From positions 1 through 26,417 of the forward strand of contig JADHWW010000125.1 in the NCBI GenBank assembly GCA_016783285.1: a DNA stretch of 26,417 bases, read 5' to 3'. The notes beneath the pieces were generated by a model, which worked only from the letters and a program-made list of their open reading frames with translations, made no database searches and was not told the DNA's origin. How positions within the stretch are numbered: position 1 is the stretch's first letter; each line of letters opens with the position of its first letter. The translations under genes were made by a program, and so were the position numbers. The DNA is from Anaerolineae bacterium (GTDB taxonomy: Bacteria; Chloroflexota; Anaerolineae; B4-G1). This document shows, in pieces, positions 1 through 6,543 of the stretch.

Positions 1-66
1 TGACATTGGGAGTGAGGTGACTTTCAGCGGAAACGGTACAGGGTCAATCCGTGATAGTCCCAGGCA

Positions 67-462
67 TCAAAAGATGTCCTCGGGGTAGTAGACTTCCTCG
101 GCCAGAAGACGTTCCAGTGTGAAATCAGGAGCCGGCTCGAAGGCGCCGATGAATTGCTTCAGATTTTCCAGTTGGTCTGCTGGGATGCGGCCTTCGTACT
201 CTTCCCAGTTGATGGGGTAGACCTCTGCAGCCCGGGGTGGGGCAGGTTCGAACGCGCGTGCAGCCAGGTGTTCTGTCAACAATGCTGTCAACCGCTCCAG
301 TTCGACCGTATCCAGCAGCACCTGAACCCGGGGCAGGTCATGACTCTCATCTGGCCTGGGGATGAATTCCAAAGCCAGGTTGCCATCATCACCAATCAGA
401 CTGACGTCCTGGCAACGCAACTGCAGAACTGTGCTTTGTTCGGATCCGATTTGTGACTTCAT
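67..462 (-). CDS. Hypothetical protein, 131 aa
   Basis: I do not recognise this protein. It is acidic, has no membrane segment or signal peptide, and its second half is rich in Glu, Pro and Trp/Tyr. An upstream ATG in the same frame exists at 471, but the GGAGGT Shine-Dalgarno (472-477) directly abuts that codon. The ATG at 462 lies 9 nt from it and is the better start. A strong minus-strand promoter lies just upstream (489-516), giving a leader of about 20 nt, so the gene is expressed on its own and divergently from the glutamate-synthase-like gene. Promoter, ribosome site and intact frame make it a convincing gene of unknown function. Confidence 0.75.
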   Translation of the reverse strand: MKSQIGSEQSTVLQLRCQDVSLIGDDGNLALEFIPRPDESHDLPRVQVLLDTVELERLTALLTEHLAARAFEPAPPRAAEVYPINWEEYEGRIPADQLENLKQFIGAFEPAPDFTLERLLAEEVYYPEDIF

Positions 463-488
463 CTTTCCCATACCTCCATCTGTTTCTC

Positions 489-516
489 AGTATAGCACGA
501 TTTCAGGTGGTGTCAA
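489..516 (-). promoter_or_regulatory. Sigma-70-type promoter for the minus-strand hypothetical gene
   Basis: On the minus strand a perfect TTGACA (511-516) is followed by a 16-nt spacer and TATACT (489-494). Transcription would start near 482 and read the gene ending at 67. No equally good plus-strand promoter was seen for the divergent gene starting at 535. Confidence 0.7.
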
Positions 517-534
517 CGCTGAAAGGAGTTTGTC

Positions 535-3219
535 ATGGATAAGCACTTACAAGCCGAGCATATCGTCGCTTCACGACGGGGCCTCATCGCCGGGCTTTCT
601 CATCTAGCGCGTCACAAGACCGCGGCCGAGGGGGGCTGCGGCGTGCTGGGGCTGGCCTGCAACGTCCCCGTCGCTGGGCGGCACGTGGTGGAAGCGGCGG
701 CCCAGATGCACAACCGGGGCAACGGCAAGGGCGGCGGCGTAGCGCTTGCCGGGCTGGACCCGATCCAGATGTCCGTCTCGCCGCAGACGCTGCGCGATGC
801 CTACCTCATCCAGATCGCATACCTCGACCCGGCGGCCAAGCCGGAGGTCGAGCAGACCTGCCTGGATTCCTTCGATCTGCTCCAGGGCTACCACGTGCCG
901 ACAGTGGGCGACTGGCGCGACGTGCCGGGGCTTGCCCTGAGCGATGCCCTGAGCCTGTCGAAGGGCGATGCCGAAGGGCTGGAGATGCGCCCCCCCGACG
1001 TCTGGCGCTACTTTGCCCGCGTCAAGCCGGATAGTCTCGACCGCTTTGCCGAAACCCATAGCCTGGAGGCGCTGCCAGACCGGGCTGTCGAGGACGAGTT
1101 CGTCTACCAGAACTCTTTCCGGCTGAACCGTGAGTTCTATGCCAGCCTGGGCGAGAAGCGGGCCTTTGTGCTCTGCCACGGGCGCGACCTGATCGTGCTC
1201 AAGATCGTCGGCTACGCCGAGCAGGTGGTGCAGTACTACCGGCTGGACGATGTCACTGCCCGCGTCTGGATCGCCCACCAGCGCTACCCCACCAAGGGGC
1301 GGGTTTGGCATCCCGGCGGCGCGCACCCCTTCATCGGCCTCAACGAGGCGCTGGTGCACAACGGAGACTTTGCCAACTACCACGCCGTGAGCGAGTACCT
1401 GCGCCAGCGCAACATCGTCTCGCTATTCCTGACCGACACCGAGGTCTCCGTGCAACTGTTCGACCTCTGGGACCGGGTCTACGGCTATCCGCTGGAGGTG
1501 ACGCTGGAGGCGCTGGCGCCGACCACGGAGCGGGATTTTGCCGTCCTCCCGCTGCAGAAGCAGGCCCTCTACCGCGCCGTCCAGGCCACGCATCTGTACG
1601 CTTCCCCCGACGGCCCCTGGTTCTTCATCATCGCCCGCTCCCGCCCCGACGAGGGAGAGTGGCAACTGCTGGGCATCACGGATACGAGCATGCTGCGGCC
1701 GCAGGTCTTTGCCCTCTATGAGAACGACGACGTCCAACTGGGCCTCATCGCTTCGGAGCGGCAGGCGATCAATGGGGCGCTGCGCTCGCTGGCGGCCGAG
1801 GACAATCGCTTCCTGCCGCTGGCCGACCGGTACTGGGTCGCCCGGGGTGGCAGCCACACCGACGGCGGCGCGTTCACCTTTACGGTAAAAAAGCGAGTCG
1901 GCGAGTCAGCGAATCAGCGAGGATGGGAGACCCGCTCCGTCCATTTGACCTGTGCCGACAAATTCGGCACGGCGGTGACGATAGCACCGGGACAGCGACA
2001 TGTGGATCGGGCGCGGTTGAACCCGGCCAAGGTAGGCGACCCGTTCCGCAGGATGCTCCAGGCGCACCTCTATCGCACCTTCGACGATGGCGGTCCGTCC
2101 TCCCTGTTCCATTGGGCAGTCGAACGCCTATCTGCCTGGACGTATGACGAGTCGGCCGCCTTTGCCGGATTGTTGGCGGACTTTGGTGAGAACGCTGGCG
2201 AGGAATTCGAGTTCGTCCGCCAGGCGCTGACCCTCCTACGGGACCGGCACTACGACCCCGGCGATAAACGTCGCGCCTCCCTCCTCACGCTTTGGGACGC
2301 AAGCCTGACCGACCTATTCAGACTTCCGAAGTCTGGCAGACTTCGGAAGTCTCATCGCCGCCGCATTACGTGGGACAACCGCCACAACCTCCGCCCCCCG
2401 AACAACGGTGAAAGCACGCTGCTCGTAGACACCCTGGGCTTCCCGCCGGAAGGAGACGGCAGCGCGGCCCGGCTGCTGGTGGCGGCCTACGAGTTGGGCT
2501 GGCGACACCTGATCGCCTACAACTGGCGGGGTGGACGCTTCGCCGCCTGTGGCCTGGGGCCGGGGACGGATGGCGTGCGGGTGGAACTCTACGGCGACGT
2601 GGGCGACTACGCCGCGTCGGGCCTGGACGGGGCCGAGGTGCACATCCACGGTGACGGCCAGGACCAGGTGGGGCAGATTCTTAAAGGTGGCAAACTGGTC
2701 ATCCACGGCGACGTGGGCCAGACCTTTCTCTATGGAGCGAAAGGTGGTACAATCTACGTGCTGGGCAGCGTGGCCGGCCGCCCGTTGATCAATGCCGTCG
2801 GGCGGCTGCGGACAGTCATCAACGGCACCTGCCTGGATTACCTGGCCGAGTCGTTCATGGCCGGCGACCCGCTGGATGGGGGCGGTTTCGTGATCCTGAA
2901 CGGCATCGCCTTCGACGAGCACGGGCGGCTGGTCGAACTGGAGACGGTCTACCCTGGCGGCAACCTCTTTTCGTTGGCCTCCGGCGGGGCCATCTACCTG
3001 CGCGACCCCCATCGCAAGGTGGGAAAAGATCAACTCAACGGCGGCCAGTTTGCGCCGCTTTCGCAGGCCGACTGGACGCTCATCCGGCCCTACCTGGAGG
3101 AGAACGGGCGGCTGTTCGGCATCCCCGTCCCGGCGTTGTTGACGGTGGGCGGCGAGGAGCGGTCACCGGACGGCGTCTACCGCAAAGTCGAGGTGCGGCC
3201 GCTGGCGGCGCTGGCTTAG
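535..3219 (+). CDS. Glutamate-synthase-like protein: class II glutamine amidotransferase plus GXGXG domain
   Basis: Residues about 35-430 form a class II (Ntn) glutamine amidotransferase domain as in GltB. C35 in GGCGVLG is the predicted nucleophile, which implies removal of a 34-residue propeptide. R250 in HQRYPTK and H275-N-G-D278 match the glutamine-binding loop (HVRFST / HNGE in the family). Residues about 660-800 are the glycine-rich GXGXG beta-helix of the GltB C-terminus (GDVGDYAASG, HGDG, GGKLVIHGD). The central and FMN/Fe-S synthase domains of a full-length GltB (about 1500 aa) are absent, so glutamate synthesis would need a separate synthase subunit; another amidotransfer role is possible. 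Start supported by AAAGGAG 6 nt upstream. Two dispersed repeats are inserted in frame between the domains (1893-1920, 2320-2352). Confidence 0.85.
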   Translation: MDKHLQAEHIVASRRGLIAGLSHLARHKTAAEGGCGVLGLACNVPVAGRHVVEAAAQMHNRGNGKGGGVALAGLDPIQMSVSPQTLRDAYLIQIAYLDPAAKPEVEQTCLDSFDLLQGYHVPTVGDWRDVPGLALSDALSLSKGDAEGLEMRPPDVWRYFARVKPDSLDRFAETHSLEALPDRAVEDEFVYQNSFRLNREFYASLGEKRAFVLCHGRDLIVLKIVGYAEQVVQYYRLDDVTARVWIAHQRYPTKGRVWHPGGAHPFIGLNEALVHNGDFANYHAVSEYLRQRNIVSLFLTDTEVSVQLFDLWDRVYGYPLEVTLEALAPTTERDFAVLPLQKQALYRAVQATHLYASPDGPWFFIIARSRPDEGEWQLLGITDTSMLRPQVFALYENDDVQLGLIASERQAINGALRSLAAEDNRFLPLADRYWVARGGSHTDGGAFTFTVKKRVGESANQRGWETRSVHLTCADKFGTAVTIAPGQRHVDRARLNPAKVGDPFRRMLQAHLYRTFDDGGPSSLFHWAVERLSAWTYDESAAFAGLLADFGENAGEEFEFVRQALTLLRDRHYDPGDKRRASLLTLWDASLTDLFRLPKSGRLRKSHRRRITWDNRHNLRPPNNGESTLLVDTLGFPPEGDGSAARLLVAAYELGWRHLIAYNWRGGRFAACGLGPGTDGVRVELYGDVGDYAASGLDGAEVHIHGDGQDQVGQILKGGKLVIHGDVGQTFLYGAKGGTIYVLGSVAGRPLINAVGRLRTVINGTCLDYLAESFMAGDPLDGGGFVILNGIAFDEHGRLVELETVYPGGNLFSLASGGAIYLRDPHRKVGKDQLNGGQFAPLSQADWTLIRPYLEENGRLFGIPVPALLTVGGEERSPDGVYRKVEVRPLAALA
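1893..1920. repeat. Octamer tandem repeat inside the glutamate-synthase-like gene
   Basis: Three consecutive octamers GCGAGTCG, GCGAGTCA, GCGAATCA plus a partial GCGA. The third unit is the reverse complement of the TTCGCTGA octamer array at 14423-14446. The 24-nt array is a multiple of three and adds eight codons without breaking the frame, in a region between the two recognisable domains. Confidence 0.65.
2320..2352. repeat. Perfect inverted repeat (hairpin) inside a coding sequence
   Basis: AGACTTCCGAAGTCT (2320-2334), a GGC spacer, then AGACTTCGGAAGTCT (2338-2352). The arms are perfectly complementary over 15 bp, and each arm is nearly palindromic by itself. The 33-nt element keeps the reading frame (about residues 596-607, rich in Arg, Lys and Ser) and precedes the GXGXG domain. 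It resembles a small dispersed palindromic repeat inserted in frame. Confidence 0.7.
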
Positions 3220-3245
3220 TGGGGCGCTCGGCGCGACTGCCGCTT

Positions 3246-3274
3246 TTGACTTTATCCGCAACTTGGGGTAAGAT
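3246..3274 (+). promoter_or_regulatory. Upstream promoter for the HEPN-ssb cassette
   Basis: TTGACT (3246-3251), a 17-nt spacer and TAAGAT (3269-3274) lie in the 211-nt gap before the HEPN-type gene. The second, better match at 3354 would make this the distal member of a tandem pair. Confidence 0.5.
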
Positions 3275-3353
3275 AGGGGCTGTCGCGCAGAAAATATCGG
3301 GTAAACGAGAGCAGTATTACCACGAGGTTATCATTGGCAGGGGCTTTTTGCAT

Positions 3354-3382
3354 TTGACGCGATGTTGCTTTTGAGGTAAAAT
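3354..3382 (+). promoter_or_regulatory. Proximal promoter for the HEPN-ssb cassette
   Basis: TTGACG (3354-3359), a 17-nt spacer and TAAAAT (3377-3382). Transcription would begin near 3389 and give a leader of about 40 nt before the ATG at 3431. Confidence 0.65.
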
Positions 3383-3430
3383 CAGATGGTACGGGCCAAT
3401 ACCTTGACGAGACGATCTTGAGAGGCTTCT

Positions 3431-4519
3431 ATGGGCGCTAACCACCCCTGGCAACTATTTCCAAGCGATTTGATACTCTATGCCCTTGATCACCTACACA
3501 GACCCTCCGAGTTTGACCAGATTGTAGGTTTCTTGCTCTTGGACGTTGGGGTCGAGACGCTTTTCAAAGTTTTCCTCATGTTGCCTGACAAAGTCATCAA
3601 GACTACAATGTCATACAAAGAAAGGAAAGCAGCAGCCGAAGCGCAAGGTTTCCACGAACTGGTGAAAGGAGTAGAGACGGCAGCGAAAACAGCAGGAGAT
3701 CGCCTAAAAGGTATCAATTTAGGACATGTGGAGTACTTTCATGGATTGCGGAACAAACTTTATCACGCGGGCAACGGTATTACGGTTCAAGGAGAGCATG
3801 CTGAACAGTACGCATCAATTGCGATGGACCTGCTGGATAGGCTACTGGGGGTTGACCTACAGTCATCGTGGCAAGAGCAATTGCGTAAACAAAAAGAGTT
3901 AGATGACCTCAAGGAGCAAGTGGAGCAGGTAAAAGCATCGTTGAGAAAACAGATGCATGCCCTGGAACAAGATCTGAGATTAGCAATTGAGAAAGTGGAG
4001 CCGGCGTTCGTGATGCCCAGTTTTGAACAGGGGATGGAAGAGTGGAGAAATGGAGGAGATATTTGGATTGATCCCAAGTTTTTCGACATCATAGCCACGG
4101 TAGAAAGTGGGGACGAAATACCACCCGGAGGTGACCTTATAGAACACAGTGAAGACGGCGAGATAAGGGTAGAAAAGTTCAAGAGCAGCGAACTGCGCAA
4201 GTTGATGCCCCCCGTGCTTGAGCAGTTTGTAGATAAGCACAATGTTGAGATGTCTGTCATGGCAGGTCTTTTGACATCCGACGACTTTGTGGAACTTTTG
4301 CTCACTGTCGCTGACATCGCGTTTGAACTTTCCACGTCTCCTTCTGCCAACACCTATAGTTTAGCGAGGAGTTATATGGGAGGACTGCCATGGGATGAAG
4401 ATGAAAGTGCAACTGACTACTGGACGAAAATGTCGAGTTTCGGCGAGGATCTTGCAGGTGAAATGCAAGAGATACACAATGCCCTAAAGGAGGCCAGTGG
4501 GCTTGGCCAAACAAGATAG
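3431..4519 (+). CDS. HEPN-motif protein with central coiled coil, 362 aa
   Basis: Residues about 20-135 are helical and contain GLRNKLYHAG, in which R107-N108-x3-H112 fits the RNxxxH (Rx4-6H) motif of HEPN domains. Many HEPN proteins are metal-independent RNases in toxin, abortive-infection and CRISPR effector systems, but non-catalytic HEPN domains also exist. Residues about 145-190 form a Lys/Glu-rich coiled coil. The remainder (about 190-362) I do not recognise; it has no membrane segment. Base composition is visibly more AT-rich than the flanking genes, which suggests transfer. It has its own tandem promoters, a weak ribosome site (GAGAGG), and lies 22 nt before ssb, so the two are probably co-transcribed. 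The HEPN call rests on the motif and helical context only. Confidence 0.7.
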   Translation: MGANHPWQLFPSDLILYALDHLHRPSEFDQIVGFLLLDVGVETLFKVFLMLPDKVIKTTMSYKERKAAAEAQGFHELVKGVETAAKTAGDRLKGINLGHVEYFHGLRNKLYHAGNGITVQGEHAEQYASIAMDLLDRLLGVDLQSSWQEQLRKQKELDDLKEQVEQVKASLRKQMHALEQDLRLAIEKVEPAFVMPSFEQGMEEWRNGGDIWIDPKFFDIIATVESGDEIPPGGDLIEHSEDGEIRVEKFKSSELRKLMPPVLEQFVDKHNVEMSVMAGLLTSDDFVELLLTVADIAFELSTSPSANTYSLARSYMGGLPWDEDESATDYWTKMSSFGEDLAGEMQEIHNALKEASGLGQTR

Positions 4520-4541
4520 AGGATAGAAAGGAGAAACTTTT

Positions 4542-5000
4542 ATGTCAACATATCACGAGATCGAGATCATCGGGTGGGTCGGCGGGAAGCCAGAGATGAG
4601 ATACACATCTGACGGTACACCGGTCACTAATTTCTCCGTTGCTGCCAGTCGCAAGTACACCGATGCTAGCGGAAAACAGCAGAAAAGGACCTGGTGGTTT
4701 AATGTTACGGCGTGGCGAAGACAGGCCGAGACATGCAACGAGTACCTCGACAAAGGAATGCAGGTATTCGTCAAGGGACGTCTGGGCGGTGACCGTCTCG
4801 AAAAACAGGATGGCTCGACACAGATCGTGCCTCACACATGGACGGGGAAAGATGGTCAACCTGCTGCCAAATTCGACGTGACCGCGCAGGTCGTGCATTT
4901 CCTCGGCCGAGCCGGCGGTGGAGCATCAGCGATCGGCCTGCCCGATACGTCCCTGGAACCCCCTCCAGAGGGAGAGGGAGAGGCAGAGATTCCCTTCTAG
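4542..5000 (+). CDS. ssb: Single-stranded DNA-binding protein (SSB family)
   Basis: An OB-fold SSB of 152 aa. Residues 4-120 carry the usual order of strands and conserved segments: IIGWVGGKPEMRYT, VTNFSVAASRKY, WFNVTAWRRQAE and VFVKGRL. The tail is Pro/Glu-rich and ends in AEIPF, close to the DDDIPF tip by which bacterial SSBs recruit repair and replication partners. A 15-20 residue loop between the last strands (QDGSTQIVPHTWTGKDG) appears longer than in E. coli SSB. The start has AAAGGAG 8 nt upstream. It follows the HEPN-type gene with a 22-nt gap, an unusual neighbour; it may be the housekeeping copy or an accessory one. A GC hairpin follows at 5038. Confidence 0.9.
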   Translation: MSTYHEIEIIGWVGGKPEMRYTSDGTPVTNFSVAASRKYTDASGKQQKRTWWFNVTAWRRQAETCNEYLDKGMQVFVKGRLGGDRLEKQDGSTQIVPHTWTGKDGQPAAKFDVTAQVVHFLGRAGGGASAIGLPDTSLEPPPEGEGEAEIPF

Positions 5001-5037
5001 GGGCGCCGGGGCCCCGGTCACGTAGCACAACTCTTTG

Positions 5038-5062
5038 GACCGCCGCTCCTGTAGCGGCGGTC
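5038..5062 (+). terminator. GC-rich hairpin after ssb, possible terminator
   Basis: GACCGCCGCT, loop CCTGT, AGCGGCGGTC: a perfect 10-bp stem 37 nt after the ssb stop codon. No run of T follows (the next bases are TACATTTG), so it is a weak intrinsic terminator or an RNA 3-prime-end stabiliser. Confidence 0.5.
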
Positions 5063-5082
5063 TACATTTGCCCATCCTGACT

Positions 5083-5111
5083 TTGACAGACTATCCCTCT
5101 CATAGTACGAT
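5083..5111 (+). promoter_or_regulatory. Promoter for the DUF3467-translin operon
   Basis: Perfect TTGACA (5083-5088), a 17-nt spacer and TACGAT (5106-5111). The predicted start near 5118 gives a leader of about 135 nt that contains the direct repeats and hairpin at 5120-5231. Confidence 0.7.
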
Positions 5112-5119
5112 GGGGTGCT

Positions 5120-5231
5120 GTCAATGTCCTGAAATCCGTGTTGTAGAACGCGGATGGCAGGACAGCAGCGGATCGAGCGCGCGACGACGTAGAGACGCGC
5201 CTGAATCCGTCAATGTCCTGAAATCCGTGTT
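5120..5231. repeat. Direct repeat pair with imperfect hairpin in a 5-prime leader
   Basis: A 23-nt sequence containing TCAATGTCCTGAAATCCGTG occurs identically at 5120-5142 and 5209-5231. After the first copy an imperfect complementary arm follows, so 5127-5162 can fold (TCCTG with CAGGA, ATCCG with CGGAT). The second copy is followed after a few bases by another CAGGA, which overlaps the ribosome-binding site of the next gene. The sequence between the copies is GC-rich without an ORF. It may be a regulatory leader or a dispersed non-coding repeat. Confidence 0.6.
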
Positions 5232-5251
5232 ATCACCACAGGAGATCTGCT

Positions 5252-5575
5252 ATGAAAAACCCGCGCCAGACGCAAATCAGCATCCAGGTTCCGCCCGACC
5301 TGGAGGCCATCTATGCTAACTTTGCCCTCATCACCCACTCTGCTTCCGAGATCATTATTGACTTTGCCCGCGTACTACCCAACACCCCCAGGGCCAAAGT
5401 CTATGCGCGCATCATCACCACCCCGCTGCACGCCAAACTCCTTCTCCGGGCGCTGAACGACAATCTGGAAAAGTACGAGGCCCAGTTCGGCGAGGTCAAA
5501 CTGCCCTCCGATGCCGACAAACTGGCACGTCAGTTCTTCGGTGCCATCAAACCGCCGGAATCCCCGAAATCGTGA
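5252..5575 (+). CDS. DUF3467 family protein
   Basis: A 107-aa soluble protein. The stretch YANFALITHSASEIIIDFAR, followed by a Pro-containing turn, AKVYARIITTPLHAKLLLRAL and NLEKYE, is the DUF3467 signature, found in small conserved bacterial proteins of unknown function. The family covers nearly the whole length. ACAGGAG lies 7 nt before the ATG. It is the first gene of a probable operon: the translin gene starts within about 20 nt of its stop, and a promoter with a long structured leader lies upstream. No function can be assigned. Confidence 0.85.
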   Translation: MKNPRQTQISIQVPPDLEAIYANFALITHSASEIIIDFARVLPNTPRAKVYARIITTPLHAKLLLRALNDNLEKYEAQFGEVKLPSDADKLARQFFGAIKPPESPKS

Positions 5576-5595
5576 TTCTTCCACCGGAGCGCAAC

Positions 5596-6243
5596 GTGAA
5601 CCACCTGGAGACAATAGCCGAACGCATCCGAGCCGACTTTGAGGCCCGCAACGAGACCCGCGACGGGGCACTGCGTCGCTCCCGTGAGTTGATCCGCCTG
5701 TGCGCGACCGCCATCCGTGCCAGCCACCGCGACGAATGGGACAAGGCCCGCGAACTGCTGGCCCAGGCCGACGCCATGGCCAGTGACATCCGGGAGGCGC
5801 TCGCGCCCTACCCTGACCTGCTCGGCGCCGGCTACACCCAAGACGCATTGAAGGAACTGGTCGAAGCGCACGCCACCCTGGCGCTGGCCAGCGAGACGCC
5901 CATCCCAGAGCCGGAGGCGCTGGGCGTGGCCTATCCGGCCTACCTGAACGGGTTGTGCGAGGCAGCCAGCGAGATGCGCCGCCGCTGCCTGGACGAATTG
6001 CGGCGCGGCGATACCGCCGAGGCCGAACGGCTGCTGCAAGCGATGGATGAGATCTACGATGTGCTGGGCGCCTTTGACTTTCCCGACGCCATCACCGGCG
6101 GGCTGCGCCGCCGCGTGGACCAACTGCGCGGCGTGCTGGAGCGCACGCGCGGCGACCTGACCAACAGCCTGCGTCAGGACCGGCTGATCAGGGCCCTGCA
6201 TGATTTTGAGGCTAAGGTTAAGGCTGAGGTTGAGGATGAGTGA
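5596..6243 (+). CDS. Translin family protein
   Basis: An all-helical protein of about 215 aa. LETIAERIRADFEARNETRD, SRELIRLCATAIRASHR, and in the second half GVAYPAYLNGLCEAASEMRR with DEIYDVLGAFDFPDAITGGLRRRVDQLRGVLERTRGDL, match the translin/TRAX fold. Eukaryotic translins bind nucleic acid as octamers and with TRAX form the C3PO RNase; archaeal and bacterial members are little studied. The start is GTG with GGAG 7 nt upstream; another GTG at 5572 overlaps the preceding stop codon and is possible. The last codons come from an (RAGGYT)n hexamer repeat, giving an acidic tail (EAKVKAEVEDE). It overlaps the next gene by 8 nt, so the two are translationally coupled. Whether it has nuclease activity cannot be read from the sequence. 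Confidence 0.8.
   Translation: MNHLETIAERIRADFEARNETRDGALRRSRELIRLCATAIRASHRDEWDKARELLAQADAMASDIREALAPYPDLLGAGYTQDALKELVEAHATLALASETPIPEPEALGVAYPAYLNGLCEAASEMRRRCLDELRRGDTAEAERLLQAMDEIYDVLGAFDFPDAITGGLRRRVDQLRGVLERTRGDLTNSLRQDRLIRALHDFEAKVKAEVEDE
6208..6240. repeat. RAGGYT hexamer tandem repeat at the translin 3-prime end
   Basis: Five hexamers in register: GAGGCT, AAGGTT, AAGGCT, GAGGTT, GAGGAT, then GAG. They encode the alternating acidic/hydrophobic end of the translin protein and include the ATG (6236) of the next gene. Confidence 0.65.
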
Positions 6244-6484
6244 AGGGAGCGACCGGGTTATTCGCGCCAGCGAGATCGGGCGGTACGTCTACTGCGCCCG
6301 CGCCTGGTGGCTGGGAAGCGTCCAGGGGTTGCCCTCGACCCACACGCGGGAGATGGCGGCGGGCAAAGCGGCTCACGTGCGCCACGGGCGGGGGATTAAA
6401 CAATCGCTCTGGCTGCGCCGCCTGGCGTATGGGGTGCTGCTGCTGGCGGCGGTGGTGTGGTTGGTTAGTCGGTTGGTTGGTTAG
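6236..6484 (+). CDS. Cas4-like membrane nuclease, N-terminal part (split gene)
   Basis: N-terminal portion of a Cas4/Dna2-type PD-(D/E)XK protein. ASEIGRYVYCARAWWL holds the first cysteine of the predicted Fe-S cluster; MAAGKAAHVRHG holds the GxxxH nuclease motif I. A transmembrane helix follows (YGVLLLAAVVWLV). Translation runs into a GGTTGGTTAGTT repeat and stops at TAG 6482-6484. The remaining motifs continue in the same frame after one more TAG (6494-6496), in the segment 6542-7057. The start is ATG 6236, overlapping the translin stop by 8 nt; a longer frame start at 6200 only translates the hexamer repeat. The pieces may be a disrupted gene, a two-subunit enzyme, or joined by read-through. 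Confidence 0.65.
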   Translation: MSEGSDRVIRASEIGRYVYCARAWWLGSVQGLPSTHTREMAAGKAAHVRHGRGIKQSLWLRRLAYGVLLLAAVVWLVSRLVG

Positions 6485-6543
6485 TTGGTTGGTTAGTCGG
6501 TTGGTTGGTTAGTTGGTTGGTTAGTTGGTTGGTTAGTTGGTTT
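6459..6543. repeat. GGTTGGTTAGTT tandem array splitting the Cas4-like gene
   Basis: Units of 12, 16, 12, 16, 12 and 12 nt built from GGTT blocks followed by AGTT or AGTC. The 16-nt units hold one extra GGTT and shift the frame. In one of the three frames every unit has a TAG; the other two frames are open (LVSW and GWLV). Inverted copies of the same family occur at 11274-11307 and 15152-15172. Confidence 0.85.

Noticed and set aside
1..66. End of another gene at the left edge
   Set aside because: Too short to judge; no frame or motif could be supported.
604..1383. Long minus-strand open frame opposite the amidotransferase gene
   Set aside because: It is a GC-rich shadow of the 535-3219 gene, without a domain or ribosome site.
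6459..6543. CRISPR array, because of the tandem repeat inside a Cas4-like gene
   Set aside because: There are no spacers; units are contiguous 12-16 nt blocks, and no other cas gene is present.
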